Part shown: positions 33,379-42,520 of the stretch, in pieces
How the letters are laid out: every line of letters starts with the position of its first letter
Position numbering within the stretch: position 1 is the stretch's first letter
DNA from: an uncultured Duncaniella sp.
Lineage (GTDB): Bacteria; Bacteroidota; Bacteroidia; Bacteroidales; Muribaculaceae
Length of the DNA: 64,000 nucleotides
Reading direction: 5' to 3'
Assembly (NCBI GenBank): GCA_910584825.1
Contig: CAJUCI010000002.1
Span: 1-64,000, forward strand
Notes under the pieces: model-generated
The model's input: the letters and a program-made list of their open reading frames with translations, nothing else
What the model was told of the DNA's origin: nothing
The model's database searches: none
Program-made: the position numbers and the translations under genes

Positions 33379-35940
33379 ATGAAGCTACCAGTAAGTAACT
33401 CCAATGCACCCGTTTGGCGCGACCTCACAGTGAAGTCGCAGCTCCCCGAAGCATTGAAATCCCTTGAAAAGCTGTCACGCAACCTCTGGTGGGTGTGGAA
33501 CAGCGATGCCAAGAACCTCTTCCGCGACCTCGACCACGACCTGTGGCGTGCCACCGGCGAGAACCCCGTCATGCTCCTCCAGCAGCTCTCATCCGAGCGT
33601 CTCGATGAAGTGATGGCCGACAAGGAGATGATGTCACGCATCGACCGTGTATGGAAAATGTTCCAGGACTACATGGCCCAGCCCATGCGCAAGGACATCC
33701 CCTCGGTGTCATACTTCTCAATGGAGTACGGACTCTGCAACTGCCTCAAGATTTACTCCGGCGGCCTCGGCGTGCTTGCCGGCGACTACATCAAGGAAGC
33801 ATCCGACTCGCGCGTCGACATGACCGCCATCGGATTCCTCTACCGCTACGGCTATTTCACCCAGACCCTCAGCGTCGACGGTCAGCAGATAGCCAACTAC
33901 GAGCCTCAGAACTTCAACCAGCTCCCCATCGAGCAGGTGCTCGAGGAGAACGGCCACCCCATGATACTCGAGGTGCCCTACCACGACCGCATCATCTACA
34001 GCCACATCTGGCGCGTGAACGTGGGCCGCATGAAGCTCTACCTGCTCGACACCGACTTCGATATGAACAGCGAGTTTGACCGCCCCATCACCCACAAGCT
34101 CTATGGCGGCGACTGGGAGAACCGCATCAAGCAGGAGTATCTCCTCGGCATCGGCGGTATCCTCGCCCTCAAGAAGCTCGGCATCAACTCGGAAATCTAT
34201 CACGCCAACGAGGGTCACGCAGCTCTGCTCAACCTGCAGCGTCTTGCCGACTACGTGCAGGAGAAGGGCCTCGACTTCAACACAGCCCTCGAGCTTGTGC
34301 GTTCGTCAGCCCTCTACACCGTACACACCCCCGTGCCCGCAGGCCACGACTACTTCGACGAAGGCCTTGCCCACAAATATCTCTCGCACTATCCCGCGCT
34401 CCTGGGCATCTCATGGCAGGACCTCATGAACATGGGCCGCGAGAACCCCGACAGCAACGACCGCTTCTCGATGAGCGTATTCGCCCTCAACACATGCCAG
34501 GAGGCCAACGGCGTAAGCTGGCTCCACGGCGAGGTGTCAAAGAAGATGTTTGCCGGACTCTGGAAGGGCTACTCATGGGAGGAAAGCCACGTAGGCTATG
34601 TGACCAACGGCGTGCACATGCCCACATGGGCAGCAAGCGAGTGGAAGGCATTCTACACCGAGAACCTTGGCGCACAGGTGTTTGACAACCAGAGCGACCC
34701 CAAGGCTTGGGAAGGCATCTTCAAGGTGTCAGACGAGGCCATCTGGAACATGCGCACCCAGCTCAAGAACAAGTTTATCAACTTCGTTCGCCGCGACTTC
34801 AAGGAGAAGTGGCTTGCCAACCAAGGCGACCCCTCGGCAGTCATCAAGATTCTCGAGAAGATTAACCCCAACGCCCTCATCATCGGCTTTGCCCGCCGCT
34901 TTGCCACCTACAAGCGCGCACACCTCCTCTTCACCGACCTTGACCGTCTCGCCCGCATCGTCAACAACGAGCAGTTCCCCGTACAGTTCGTGTTCTCGGG
35001 CAAGGCTCACCCCGCCGACGGCGCAGGCCAGGGCCTCATCAAGCGCATCATGGAGATTTCGCGCATGCCGCAGTTCCAGGGCAAGATTATCTTCCTTGAG
35101 GACTACAACATGATTGTGGCCAAGCGTCTCGTCACCGGCGTTGACATCTGGCTCAACACCCCGACCCGCCCCCTCGAGGCATCCGGCACATCAGGCGAAA
35201 AGGCCGAGATGAACGGCGTGCTCAACTTCTCAGTGCTCGACGGATGGTGGTATGAGGGCTACAAGCTCGACGAGAAGGCCGGATGGGCCCTCACCGACAA
35301 GCGCACCTTCACCGACCAGGCCCAGCAGGACAAGCTTGACGCCGCTACCATCTACTCGATGCTCGAGAACGAGATTATCCCCCTCTACTTCGCCAAGAAC
35401 TCGATGGGCTACTCACCCGAGTGGATTCAGTACATCAAGCGTTCAATCGGTCACATCGCTCCGCAGTACACCATGCAGCGCATGATTGAGGACTATATCG
35501 CACGCTTCTACGCCCCCGAGGCCAAGCGTTTCGCAGCCCTCTCGGCCGACAACGACAAGCTCGCCAAGGAGATTGCCGCATGGAAGCAGAAGGTGGCAGC
35601 TGCCTGGGACGGCATCAAGGTGCTCGACGTACACACCAAGGAAGACCTGCATCAGAACAACACCACCGGCCAGCCCTTCACCGCCGTAGTCAAGATTGAC
35701 ACCAACGGCCTCGCCGACGACCTCGGTCTCGAGCTCGTAATCGACAAGGTGGAGAACAACACCGACAAGCGTTGGGCCAAGCTCCCCTTCAAGATTGTGG
35801 CCAAGGAAGGCAACATCGTGACCTACGAGGTCAAGGACAAACTCCGCGACCCCGGTGTGTTCCGCTACAGCTACCGTCTCTATCCCGTCAACGCCAACCT
35901 GCCCCACCGTCAGGACTTCGCGTATGTACGCTGGATTTAA
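33379..35940 (+). CDS. glgP: GT35 alpha-glucan phosphorylase
   Basis: 853 aa. It releases glucose 1-phosphate from alpha-1,4-glucan. The short N-terminal form (LWWVWNSDAKNLF) belongs to the bacterial phosphorylase subfamily with reduced N-terminal control regions. The active-site part has NEGHAALL, VTNGVHMPTW, and the PLP loop EASGTSGEKAEMNGVLNFSVLDGWW with the cofactor lysine. It lies just behind the glycogen synthase gene and ends at a strong terminator (36039-36077). Confidence 0.94.
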   Translation: MKLPVSNSNAPVWRDLTVKSQLPEALKSLEKLSRNLWWVWNSDAKNLFRDLDHDLWRATGENPVMLLQQLSSERLDEVMADKEMMSRIDRVWKMFQDYMAQPMRKDIPSVSYFSMEYGLCNCLKIYSGGLGVLAGDYIKEASDSRVDMTAIGFLYRYGYFTQTLSVDGQQIANYEPQNFNQLPIEQVLEENGHPMILEVPYHDRIIYSHIWRVNVGRMKLYLLDTDFDMNSEFDRPITHKLYGGDWENRIKQEYLLGIGGILALKKLGINSEIYHANEGHAALLNLQRLADYVQEKGLDFNTALELVRSSALYTVHTPVPAGHDYFDEGLAHKYLSHYPALLGISWQDLMNMGRENPDSNDRFSMSVFALNTCQEANGVSWLHGEVSKKMFAGLWKGYSWEESHVGYVTNGVHMPTWAASEWKAFYTENLGAQVFDNQSDPKAWEGIFKVSDEAIWNMRTQLKNKFINFVRRDFKEKWLANQGDPSAVIKILEKINPNALIIGFARRFATYKRAHLLFTDLDRLARIVNNEQFPVQFVFSGKAHPADGAGQGLIKRIMEISRMPQFQGKIIFLEDYNMIVAKRLVTGVDIWLNTPTRPLEASGTSGEKAEMNGVLNFSVLDGWWYEGYKLDEKAGWALTDKRTFTDQAQQDKLDAATIYSMLENEIIPLYFAKNSMGYSPEWIQYIKRSIGHIAPQYTMQRMIEDYIARFYAPEAKRFAALSADNDKLAKEIAAWKQKVAAAWDGIKVLDVHTKEDLHQNNTTGQPFTAVVKIDTNGLADDLGLELVIDKVENNTDKRWAKLPFKIVAKEGNIVTYEVKDKLRDPGVFRYSYRLYPVNANLPHRQDFAYVRWI

Positions 35941-35944
35941 AACA

Positions 35945-36030
35945 AGAATTTAAAAGTAAAATTGAAAATGTAAAATTAAGTCCATCAACGATGTCATTTT
36001 AAATTTTAAATTTTCAATTTTAAATTCCAG
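35945..36030. repeat. AT-rich inverted repeat GAATTTAAAA / TTTTAAATTC
   Basis: AAGAATTTAAAAGTAAAATTGAAAATG is answered by ATTTTAAATTTTCAATTTTAAATTC about 50 bp on. It is a third member of the AT-rich repeat family, placed before the true terminator. Confidence 0.6.
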
Positions 36031-36038
36031 AATTTCCT

Positions 36039-36077
36039 CTTGCCGGCGAACATTAGTGCTCGCCGGCAAGTTTTTTT
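36039..36077 (+). terminator. Rho-independent terminator of the phosphorylase gene
   Basis: Perfect 11-bp stem CTTGCCGGCGA/TCGCCGGCAAG (36039-36049 and 36060-36070) followed by T7. Confidence 0.95.
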
Positions 36078-36090
36078 AATAATATACGCA

Positions 36091-36729
36091 ATGAAAGCAC
36101 CAATAATTCTCACCTCACTAATCGCATCAGTCATGACACTCTCATCATGCTCACCGTCAGCCGACAAGTCTGACTCACAGCAGGCTGCAAACCCGTCGGC
36201 CAACCCCGCAATCGAGAACATACTCACCCGCACAAGCGTGCGCCAGTATGAGGCCGGCCGCACCATCTCGCGCGACACCGTCGAGACACTTCTGCGCGCC
36301 GCTATGGCCGCTCCCACCGCCGTCAACAAACAGCCCTGGGCCTTCGTAGCCATCGACGACCGCGCTGCCCTTGACTCGCTCGCCGAAGTGCTCCCCTACG
36401 CCCGCATGCTCTCGCATGCACCGCTCGCCATCGTGGCCTGCGGCGACCTGAGCAAGACCATCGACGGCGAGGATGCTGCGCGCGGTTTCTGGATTCAGGA
36501 TGTGTCAGCCGCCACCGAAAATCTCCTGCTTGCCGCCCATGCCCTCGGCCTCGGAGCCGTGTGGACCGGCGTGTATCCCGATGAAGAGCGCGTCAAGGCC
36601 GTGCAGCAGCGTCTCGGCATGCCCGCCAACGTCATCCCTCTCGCCGTGGTGCCCATAGGCTATCCCGCCGGACAACAGGTGCCCAAGGACAAGTGGAAGC
36701 CCGAAAATATCCACTTCAACTGCTGGTAA
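36091..36729 (+). CDS. Nitroreductase-family lipoprotein
   Basis: 212 aa from ATG at 36091. The N-terminus is a lipoprotein signal peptide (MKAPIILTSLIASVMTLSSC, Cys20), then a low-complexity linker. The nitroreductase fold follows, with the FMN-binding RTSVRQYE, AAMAAPTAVNKQPW, and GLGAVWTGVYPDEERVK. Nitroreductases are usually cytoplasmic; an exported, lipid-anchored form would need FMN delivered outside the cytoplasm. It follows the phosphorylase terminator and is probably a single gene. The substrate is unknown. Confidence 0.85.
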   Translation: MKAPIILTSLIASVMTLSSCSPSADKSDSQQAANPSANPAIENILTRTSVRQYEAGRTISRDTVETLLRAAMAAPTAVNKQPWAFVAIDDRAALDSLAEVLPYARMLSHAPLAIVACGDLSKTIDGEDAARGFWIQDVSAATENLLLAAHALGLGAVWTGVYPDEERVKAVQQRLGMPANVIPLAVVPIGYPAGQQVPKDKWKPENIHFNCW

Positions 36730-36782
36730 ACTCTCTGCATCACGTTTTTAAGCCGGCATTTTCTATATTGGATACTTTTTGC

Positions 36783-36790
36783 TAACTTTG
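36783..36790 (+). promoter_or_regulatory. Probable -7 box of the pectinase fusion gene
   Basis: TAACTTTG, 26 bp upstream of the ATG. The nearest TTG upstream (36768-36770) is too close, so the -33 element is uncertain. Confidence 0.5.
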
Positions 36791-36816
36791 CGTCATATAT
36801 CATTTTAGCTATTACC

Positions 36817-39800
36817 ATGAAATCATTCTACACTCTTGAGCGCAACGCCCTACTTGCGCTGGCTGTGGCTGTGACGGCCACATTATGGCCGGGTGCCGCA
36901 TCAGCTGCCATAGGCGACAACGACCCCGAGTCGGTAGTCGAGCAGTGGAGCAATGCATCCACCTATCCCCAAGTCATAGACATCAACTTCAATGACACCT
37001 CGTGGCCTAACACGTGGGGCAATTCAGGCACCGCAATAAAGTGCCCCGAATTCGATTCGGGAGTTTATGTTAACGCCATCCTCTCCACCCCGGTGCTCAC
37101 ATCGCCCGGCGTAAGCTATCCCGTCAATTTCCACAACTGCACATTCGCCACAAAGGAATCCAATATGGGACTTGCCGGCTGCACAGCCGCATTTGCCCGT
37201 CAGTTCTACGAAAATGGCTCAGCCACTAAATATAACGACTGGAAGCAGCCCAAGCATACCCACTATCTCGAGGACAATATAGAGTATGCCAACGGCAAGC
37301 CTGTCAAGGGTGAGGCCGGATTCGTACAGATGTGCCGCAACGCAGCCGTTGACGGCGTGTCGCAGCACGGATGGATGCAGATTGACCACGTGCCATACAT
37401 CGAGCGCGTACAGTGGTCATGGTCGTCCACCTCATGGGGCCGCGGCATCAAGTGTGACATCAAGATAGGCGACGGTGAATGGAAGCCGCTCGTATGGATG
37501 GGTTCGGAGAAGCAGAAACAGTCCTGGACAGTGTTCTCCGACCAGGGTTACTTCATGGAGAACGTAATCAACGCCCGCGACGTGTCAATCCGCTGGCGCG
37601 TATGGGACGGCGACGGCAAGCAGGGTGCTGCCGACCAGGTGCAGAAGGCCACTCACGACTGGCAGGCCATTGACCCTATGGCCCAGCGTCAGGCCCCGCG
37701 CGTGCATAAAATCAAGATTTTCGGCGAAGCAATCACCGCCCAGCAGGCCGAGTTTGCCAAGGCTCATCCCGTGAGCGATGTCGGCACACTCACCGACCTC
37801 AAGGACTTCGGATTCTCAGGCTCTGACACCAAGCCCGCGCCCGACGAGAACGCTCCCGTCGTGCTCCTGTATGTCAATCAGAACGGCTCGGGCGACTACG
37901 CCTCAATCCAGTCGGCCATCGACGCCGTGCCCTCGGGCTATCGCGGCATCATCTACATAGCCCCCGGCATATATGACGAGAATGTCTACGCCGGACGCAA
38001 GGGCGAGGCTCAGAAGTTCATCAGCCTCATCGGCTCCGACCCCTCGACCACCATACTGACATCGTCGGTCAGCCGTGGCTCGTCGTCGCCGTCCAACACC
38101 TTCAACGACTGCGCCGCGCTCAACGTCTACACCCCCTGCTTCTATGCCGAGGGTCTCACCATCCGCAACACCAGCGGCAATGTCGGCCAGGCCGAGGCCC
38201 TCTACACCGGGGCTGACGCCCACATACTCAATAACTGCGTGCTCTCAGGCTTCCAGGACACTTACAAGTCCAACGCCGGCACACGCGGCTACTTCAAGAA
38301 CTGCACCATCGAGGGTGCCACCGACTTCATCTATGACGGCGGCCTTGAATGGTTTGACGACTGCGAAATCCGTTCGCTTGCGGGCGGCCGGTATATCACC
38401 GCACCCGCCGAGGCAAGCCTCTCGATGAGCAAGGTGATGTATCCCGAACTGAGCAATCCCGACGGATTCCACGCAGGACTCTTCTTTAACAACTGCCGCC
38501 TCACCGCAGCCAACGGCGTGGCCTCCGCATCATATTACCTCGGTCGTGGATGGAAGGACAACTGCGGCTCAATGTTCATCAACTGTACTCTCGGCTCGCA
38601 CATCCGCCCCGAGGGTTGGGACAAGTGGAATGCCAACAAACCCTCGTTCTACGAATATCACAGCATCACCCCGTCGGGCGCGGCTGTCAACACCGCATCG
38701 CGCGCATCGTTCTCACGTCAGGCTTCAGATGCCGAGGTCGAGGCCTATATGAACCCCGAGTTCCTCTTCTCGGCCATGTCCAAGACCGCGTTTGACTACG
38801 CCACCACCCTGCGCGGAACAGCATCTCCCTACAATTTCACCGTCACCTCATCGTCAATCTCATGGGAGGGCGACGACTCGACCGTGGGCTACATTATCTA
38901 TAAGAACGGTAAGTTTGACTCGCTCACCGACCGCGCCGTCATCACGTCGCGCGACCCCAACGCCACCTACAGCGTAAGCGCGATTTCCAACCGCGGCGTG
39001 GTGTCGCACGCGGTCAAGGCCGGTGACGCCACCCAGGTGCTCGCCTTCCCCACCGCCGAAGGTTTCGGCAAATATGCTTCGGGCGGACGCGGCGGCAAGG
39101 TTGTGACCGTGACCTCGCTTGCCGATGACGGTGCTGCGGGCACACTGCGATGGGCGTTCGACCAGCACAAAGGCTCGCCCCTGACCATCGTCTTTGCCGT
39201 GAGCGGCGACATCACCCTGCAGCGCGAGCTCCGTGTCAACCGTTCCGACTGGACTCTTGCCGGTCAGACCGCCCCGGGCGAGGGTATCGTAATCACCCAC
39301 AACAAGGTCAACTTCGGCGGCTCGGAAAACTTCATTGTCCGCAACATGCGATTCCGCATCGGCCAGAAGGATGCCGCCGGCAACATCATAGCCGACAATG
39401 CCTGTGCGGCCGAGAACTGCAAGAACTTCATCTTTGACCACTGTTCGTTCGGATGGTCGGTCGAGGAGAATATGAACACGGCTGACTCGCACTTCCTCAC
39501 CGTGCAGTACTCCATCATCCACGAGGGCCTCTACGACGCCGGCCACCATAAAGGTGCGCGCGGTTACGGATGCCAGTGGGGAGGCTCGCCCGCCACATAT
39601 CACCACAACCTCCTGGCACATAACAACAGTCGCTCGGCTCGCCTCAACGGCGCACGCGGCGAGGATTATGTGGTGTTCATGGAGTATGCCAACAATGTCA
39701 ACTACAACTACGGCAAGCGCGGCGGATGCTACGGCGGCGAAAACACCGCAGCCATCTCATCCTACAACGGATACAACTCGGCTCACGAGTGCAACTTCAT

Positions 39801-40701
39801 GAACAACTACTACAAGCCCGGTGCATACTCTGACAAGTCGTCCGTGACCTTCGTCAACTCATCCTATGCCCGCGACGGTGCGAAGTCATGGGCTCCGGCC
39901 AAGTGGTATGTCAACGGCAACGTGGCCGAAGGCATCTCAGCAGCCACAGCCGACAACTGGAAGGGCATGGAGGCGGAGACTTACACCCTTGACCAAATTC
40001 GTGTCAACTCGCGCATCACCCCTGCCAACGCCTACTACAAGTACACCATGACCGGCGGCGAGGGCAACTATATCCCCGAGAAGTATATGCTTGACGGCAT
40101 CGAGTCGGCCCGGGCCGCACTCGCCACCGTTCTTGACAAGGCCGGTACAGTCAACCGCGACAAGGTGGAGGCCCGCGTAATCAATGACGCGCGCACAGGT
40201 AAGAACGCCAATGTCGGCGGTTCGCTCCGCAACGGCATCCTCGACACCGAGGCCCAGGCTGAAGGCTTCTTTGCCTACTCCGCAGCTAAGGCCAAGGCCG
40301 ACACTGACGGCGACGGCATGCCCGACGAGTGGGAGAAGGCCAACGGCTTGAACCCCAACGTTGCCGACAACAACTATGTCAACTCGGAAGGCTACACCGC
40401 ACTCGAGGCATACATCAATTCGCTCATGGGCGAGAGCTTCGCATCCGACTTCGAGCAAAGCTCCATCGAAACCATCTCGATAGCCTCGGAGATAAACTAT
40501 GACGGACGCAACGCCGAGCTAACCGTGAGCGAGGCCGCCGTGGGTGCCACACTCACCGTCTACACCACCGACGGACGCACCTACTCATCGTCACGCATAG
40601 GCTCGACCACGGTATCGCTCGCCTCGCTTCCCGCAGGCATCTATCTCATCAAGGTGCAAGGCTCTGCCATCGCCCCCGCAATCCTCAAGATAGCACGATA
40701 A
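36817..40701 (+). CDS. Pectin methylesterase-pectate lyase fusion with T9SS sorting domain
   Basis: 1294-aa secreted enzyme. Residues 1-31 are a signal peptide. About 32-340 is a beta-rich N-terminal domain. About 345-640 is a CE8 pectin methylesterase: GSGDYASIQSAIDAVP, GQAEALY, SGFQDTY (about 480), GATDFIYDGG (about 500) and YLGRGWKD. About 670-740 is a fibronectin-like linker. About 742-1150 is a PL1-type pectate lyase: KVVTVTSLADDG, DHCSFGWSVEENMN, SRSARLNGARG. About 1160 has a Ca2+-binding DTDGDGMPDEWE. The last 70 residues are a type IX sorting domain. De-esterification and cleavage are combined in one surface protein. It fits the GH28 gene at the window end as pectin use. Confidence 0.92.
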   Translation: MKSFYTLERNALLALAVAVTATLWPGAASAAIGDNDPESVVEQWSNASTYPQVIDINFNDTSWPNTWGNSGTAIKCPEFDSGVYVNAILSTPVLTSPGVSYPVNFHNCTFATKESNMGLAGCTAAFARQFYENGSATKYNDWKQPKHTHYLEDNIEYANGKPVKGEAGFVQMCRNAAVDGVSQHGWMQIDHVPYIERVQWSWSSTSWGRGIKCDIKIGDGEWKPLVWMGSEKQKQSWTVFSDQGYFMENVINARDVSIRWRVWDGDGKQGAADQVQKATHDWQAIDPMAQRQAPRVHKIKIFGEAITAQQAEFAKAHPVSDVGTLTDLKDFGFSGSDTKPAPDENAPVVLLYVNQNGSGDYASIQSAIDAVPSGYRGIIYIAPGIYDENVYAGRKGEAQKFISLIGSDPSTTILTSSVSRGSSSPSNTFNDCAALNVYTPCFYAEGLTIRNTSGNVGQAEALYTGADAHILNNCVLSGFQDTYKSNAGTRGYFKNCTIEGATDFIYDGGLEWFDDCEIRSLAGGRYITAPAEASLSMSKVMYPELSNPDGFHAGLFFNNCRLTAANGVASASYYLGRGWKDNCGSMFINCTLGSHIRPEGWDKWNANKPSFYEYHSITPSGAAVNTASRASFSRQASDAEVEAYMNPEFLFSAMSKTAFDYATTLRGTASPYNFTVTSSSISWEGDDSTVGYIIYKNGKFDSLTDRAVITSRDPNATYSVSAISNRGVVSHAVKAGDATQVLAFPTAEGFGKYASGGRGGKVVTVTSLADDGAAGTLRWAFDQHKGSPLTIVFAVSGDITLQRELRVNRSDWTLAGQTAPGEGIVITHNKVNFGGSENFIVRNMRFRIGQKDAAGNIIADNACAAENCKNFIFDHCSFGWSVEENMNTADSHFLTVQYSIIHEGLYDAGHHKGARGYGCQWGGSPATYHHNLLAHNNSRSARLNGARGEDYVVFMEYANNVNYNYGKRGGCYGGENTAAISSYNGYNSAHECNFMNNYYKPGAYSDKSSVTFVNSSYARDGAKSWAPAKWYVNGNVAEGISAATADNWKGMEAETYTLDQIRVNSRITPANAYYKYTMTGGEGNYIPEKYMLDGIESARAALATVLDKAGTVNRDKVEARVINDARTGKNANVGGSLRNGILDTEAQAEGFFAYSAAKAKADTDGDGMPDEWEKANGLNPNVADNNYVNSEGYTALEAYINSLMGESFASDFEQSSIETISIASEINYDGRNAELTVSEAAVGATLTVYTTDGRTYSSSRIGSTTVSLASLPAGIYLIKVQGSAIAPAILKIAR

Positions 40702-40724
40702 GATAGGATAACATCATCCCCACA

Positions 40725-40764
40725 AAACCACCCCGTCACGGATTGCTCCGCGACGGGGTGGTTT
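40725..40764 (+). terminator. Terminator hairpin of the pectinase gene
   Basis: Perfect 13-bp stem AAACCACCCCGTC/GACGGGGTGGTTT (40725-40737 and 40752-40764) with a 14-nt loop. The T-run is short (TTT). Confidence 0.75.
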
Positions 40765-40866
40765 CGTTGTCAGTATTATCCTTTCGCACGTATAGGCGAA
40801 AAGCCGCATGCGAAATATTTACATATTAAGAAGCTGATTATCGCTCATAAAGTCGATTATTATTCC

Positions 40867-40874
40867 TATATTTG
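40867..40874 (+). promoter_or_regulatory. Probable -7 box of the radical SAM operon
   Basis: TATATTTG, 17 bp upstream of the radical SAM ATG. No TTG at the expected -33 distance. Confidence 0.45.
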
Positions 40875-40891
40875 CGCATATGCAATGAATT

Positions 40892-41512
40892 ATGCAACAA
40901 CGAGCAAAGATTATCGGCATTGCGCGGCATCGCCTTTCTACTGACGGCGATGGCGTCACTACGCTCGTTGCCTTTCACGGCTGTCCGCTCCATTGCCGCT
41001 ATTGCCTCAATCCGCAGTCATTAGGTGACGGCGGGCGTTTCCGCGAGTATTCGCCCGAGGAACTGTATGCCGAGACGCGCGTCGACGAGCTTTATTTCAT
41101 CGCCACAAACGGCGGTGTGACTTTCGGCGGAGGAGAGCCATGTCTGCGCCCGCAGTTTATCGGTGAGTTCCGCGAGCTATGTGGCCCCGCATGGCAGCTC
41201 AACTTGGAGACATCGCTAAACGTGCCGTCGGCCAACATCGAGATATTGCTCCCAGTGGTCAATACCCTGATTATAGACATCAAGGATATGAACCACGACA
41301 TTTACCGAAATTACACGGGGCAGACAAATAAACTTGCCCTCAACAATCTCCGACTGATAGCCGACGCGGGGCGACAACAAGACTGCATCATCCGCATACC
41401 GCTGATTCCCGATTATAATACCGACGCCGACCGCGAGAAAAGCCGCAATGCACTCGAAGCCCTCGGCTTCACCCGATTTGATTTATTCACCTACCAAATC
41501 CGCAAACACTGA
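40892..41512 (+). CDS. Radical SAM activating enzyme-like protein
   Basis: 206 aa, with the CX3CX2C cluster motif at Cys31, Cys35, Cys38 (HGCPLHCRYC) and the GGGEP SAM-binding motif near residue 80. Its size and architecture match the short glycyl-radical-enzyme activases of the PflA/NrdG/YjjW type. It lacks a second ferredoxin-like insert. No glycyl radical enzyme is nearby, so its partner is not obvious. The next three genes on the same strand (membrane protein and two TonB-domain proteins) appear co-transcribed, with gaps of 2-6 bp. Confidence 0.88.
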   Translation: MQQRAKIIGIARHRLSTDGDGVTTLVAFHGCPLHCRYCLNPQSLGDGGRFREYSPEELYAETRVDELYFIATNGGVTFGGGEPCLRPQFIGEFRELCGPAWQLNLETSLNVPSANIEILLPVVNTLIIDIKDMNHDIYRNYTGQTNKLALNNLRLIADAGRQQDCIIRIPLIPDYNTDADREKSRNALEALGFTRFDLFTYQIRKH

Positions 41513-41516
41513 CACT

Positions 41517-42518
41517 ATGAACAAACGACCGATGTACATAATAGGAACTATCTTATGCTCCATACTTGCAGCAGTTGCAATCATCCTCATTTTTATCACT
41601 TCAGGAAGGGATAGCGAAGCATTTAAAATTATTTACGCCTGCTTTGCTACATGGATGATATTCGGCGTATATCGTGGATTAACCCACTTATTCTATAAAC
41701 CCGACAAAATCCCAAGCCCGACTTTTGAAGGTGTGGATTACAACGTCATACCCGTTCCCGATAATATAGTTATAAAAGACTTCTTTAACCCATTGGCTAT
41801 GCGATTTCGCACTGTGGGTTCACTGTTTATCCTTTGTGTATTGTGGGTCGGCATGGTATATTTCAATCCTAAATTTACAATCTATTTCTGGATTTTACTT
41901 GTAGTGACAATTATAGTAAAGGGCTTTATACTTATACGTTATTTAAACCTGAATGAAGCTAAAAACACCCTTGGGAAAGTTATACTTGAACAGACGGGAA
42001 ATTTTGATGTGTGCAGATATGATGTGACCGCTCAACTCATTAACAAAACCGATACAACTCCTGAACATGTGATTGAACCCATAAGCCCCTACGTTAATGT
42101 GTCAGGAAGCTATAAAGACTATCTTAATGATATTTCACAGTTCAGCATAGAGCAACGTCATATACTTTCGGTCAACTGGTATATCTCGGAAGTGTATGGT
42201 GACGGTCACTATGAGTTTCTAACCGGCCCGTACGGAATGTTATATCTCGATGCCATCGATGGATTAAAAGCAATCGGAGCAGACAAGTATGCCAAAATTC
42301 TTGAGAGTGCCGCGGCAGAGTTTGACGGACTGAACAATCCATTGCTTGATTTGGACAGGCGCGCTGAAGCCATAACTCATTTGAATCTTAATTTCGAGGA
42401 TGCTGACGATGCGATATATTCATTAGATGAATATGGTGAAGCAATTCAGGCATTGCAGATGACTTACATACGTTCACACGTCAACAATTTCCTGTTTTCT
42501 AACCCGCAAAAACACTGA
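41517..42518 (+). CDS. Membrane protein of unknown function
   Basis: 333 aa from ATG at 41517; an earlier in-frame ATG at 41448 would overlap the radical SAM gene. Four hydrophobic segments are visible (about residues 7-28, 38-58, 100-122, 126-150). A soluble C-terminal half of about 180 residues follows, with no motif I recognise. It lies between the radical SAM gene (4 bp upstream) and the first TonB-domain gene (2 bp downstream), so it is part of their operon. It might be a membrane partner of the TonB-domain proteins; this is inference. Confidence 0.75.
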   Translation: MNKRPMYIIGTILCSILAAVAIILIFITSGRDSEAFKIIYACFATWMIFGVYRGLTHLFYKPDKIPSPTFEGVDYNVIPVPDNIVIKDFFNPLAMRFRTVGSLFILCVLWVGMVYFNPKFTIYFWILLVVTIIVKGFILIRYLNLNEAKNTLGKVILEQTGNFDVCRYDVTAQLINKTDTTPEHVIEPISPYVNVSGSYKDYLNDISQFSIEQRHILSVNWYISEVYGDGHYEFLTGPYGMLYLDAIDGLKAIGADKYAKILESAAAEFDGLNNPLLDLDRRAEAITHLNLNFEDADDAIYSLDEYGEAIQALQMTYIRSHVNNFLFSNPQKH

Positions 42519-42520
42519 CT

